Shown here one piece after another: positions 35,029-35,127 of a stretch of 35,127 bases of DNA. The notes beneath the pieces are model-generated. The model was given only the letters and a program-made list of their open reading frames with translations. It made no database searches and was not told the origin of the DNA. Every line of letters starts with the position of its first letter. Within the stretch, counting starts at the first letter, position 1. The stretch covers positions 1-35,127 of the forward strand of contig PS015060.1 in NCBI GenBank assembly GCA_048213135.1. Reading direction: 5' to 3'. A program made the position numbers and the translations under genes. The stretch comes from Reclinomonas americana ATCC 50394 (Eukaryota > Jakobida > Jakobea > Jakobida).

Positions 35029-35127
35029 GTACGACCGACGGCGGATGGTACGGTACACGACAAGAAAGAGTAGGGAAAGGAGAGAAACGGCAGTTCACAG
35101 ACAACAACAGAACGAACTCGGCCCAGT
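34724..35127 (+). CDS. Start of an unidentified gene (runs off window)
   Basis: Model: join(34724..34783, 34857..34882, >35127). Exon 1 reads MSRALRDTGSSTDIPLTITK, then a GC-AG intron (GCAAGC ... CTCAG). Exon 2 is 26 nt (GVLWSWFL plus two bases), followed by a GTTGCGT donor whose intron runs to the window end with a CT tract and a repeat copy. The protein is too short to identify. Support: plausible start after 360 bp of divergent promoter, phase-consistent junction and the window's characteristic donor. It could still be a chance open frame. Confidence 0.42.
35065..35127. repeat. Partial copy of the tRNase Z intronic minisatellite
   Basis: The last about 60 nt (from AGAGTAGGGAAAGGAGAG to CTCGGCCCAG) match 33232-33289 almost base for base, in the same orientation. 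The element is therefore dispersed, not private to one intron. Confidence 0.85.

Overview
The window is nuclear DNA of a unicellular eukaryote that I cannot name. It has moderately GC-rich protein genes cut by many short spliceosomal introns (mostly 53-90 nt) and a few 0.6-2.2 kb introns filled with (AG/CT)n tracts, minisatellites and assembly gaps. Protein families (ubiquitin-like/NACHT/WD40 protein, 7TM-RGS protein, long-form tRNase Z, nitroreductase with a presequence) fit a protist. No bacterial, organellar or transposon gene was seen.

Layout, left to right: (1) minus strand, 1-3787: NLR-like protein with an N-terminal ubiquitin-like domain, NACHT ATPase, pentapeptide segment and near-identical WD40 repeats, running off the left edge. 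(2) plus, 4077-7543: a WD40 protein with a 2.2 kb repeat-filled intron. (3) plus, 7705-13166: a roughly 1,600-residue protein with TPR repeats and a duplicated module of unknown function. (4) minus, 13334-16529: mitochondrial-type nitroreductase. (5) minus, 17235-21586: seven-transmembrane protein fused to an RGS domain. (6) minus, 21893-24317: secreted von Willebrand A protein. (7) minus, 24446-25375: doubtful membrane ORF. (8) plus, 25440-27083: cyclase/kynurenine-formamidase family enzyme. (9) minus, 27458-34364: 19-exon tRNase Z (ELAC2 type). (10) plus, 34724 to the right edge: start of an unidentified gene.

Exon structures were derived by hand. For genes 4, 5, 6, 8 and 9 every junction keeps frame and restores family motifs, so these models are strong. 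The genes do not form one pathway; this looks like an ordinary mosaic of housekeeping and signalling genes.

The most interesting signal is in the splice sites. Seventeen introns in four genes plus the right-edge gene start with GTTGCGT (two more with GTTGCA/GTTGCT), and these almost never have G as the last exon base. The other roughly 37 introns start with GTRNGN-like donors and nearly always follow an exonic G. This suggests two classes of 5' splice site, with no base pairing to canonical U1 beyond GU in the first class.
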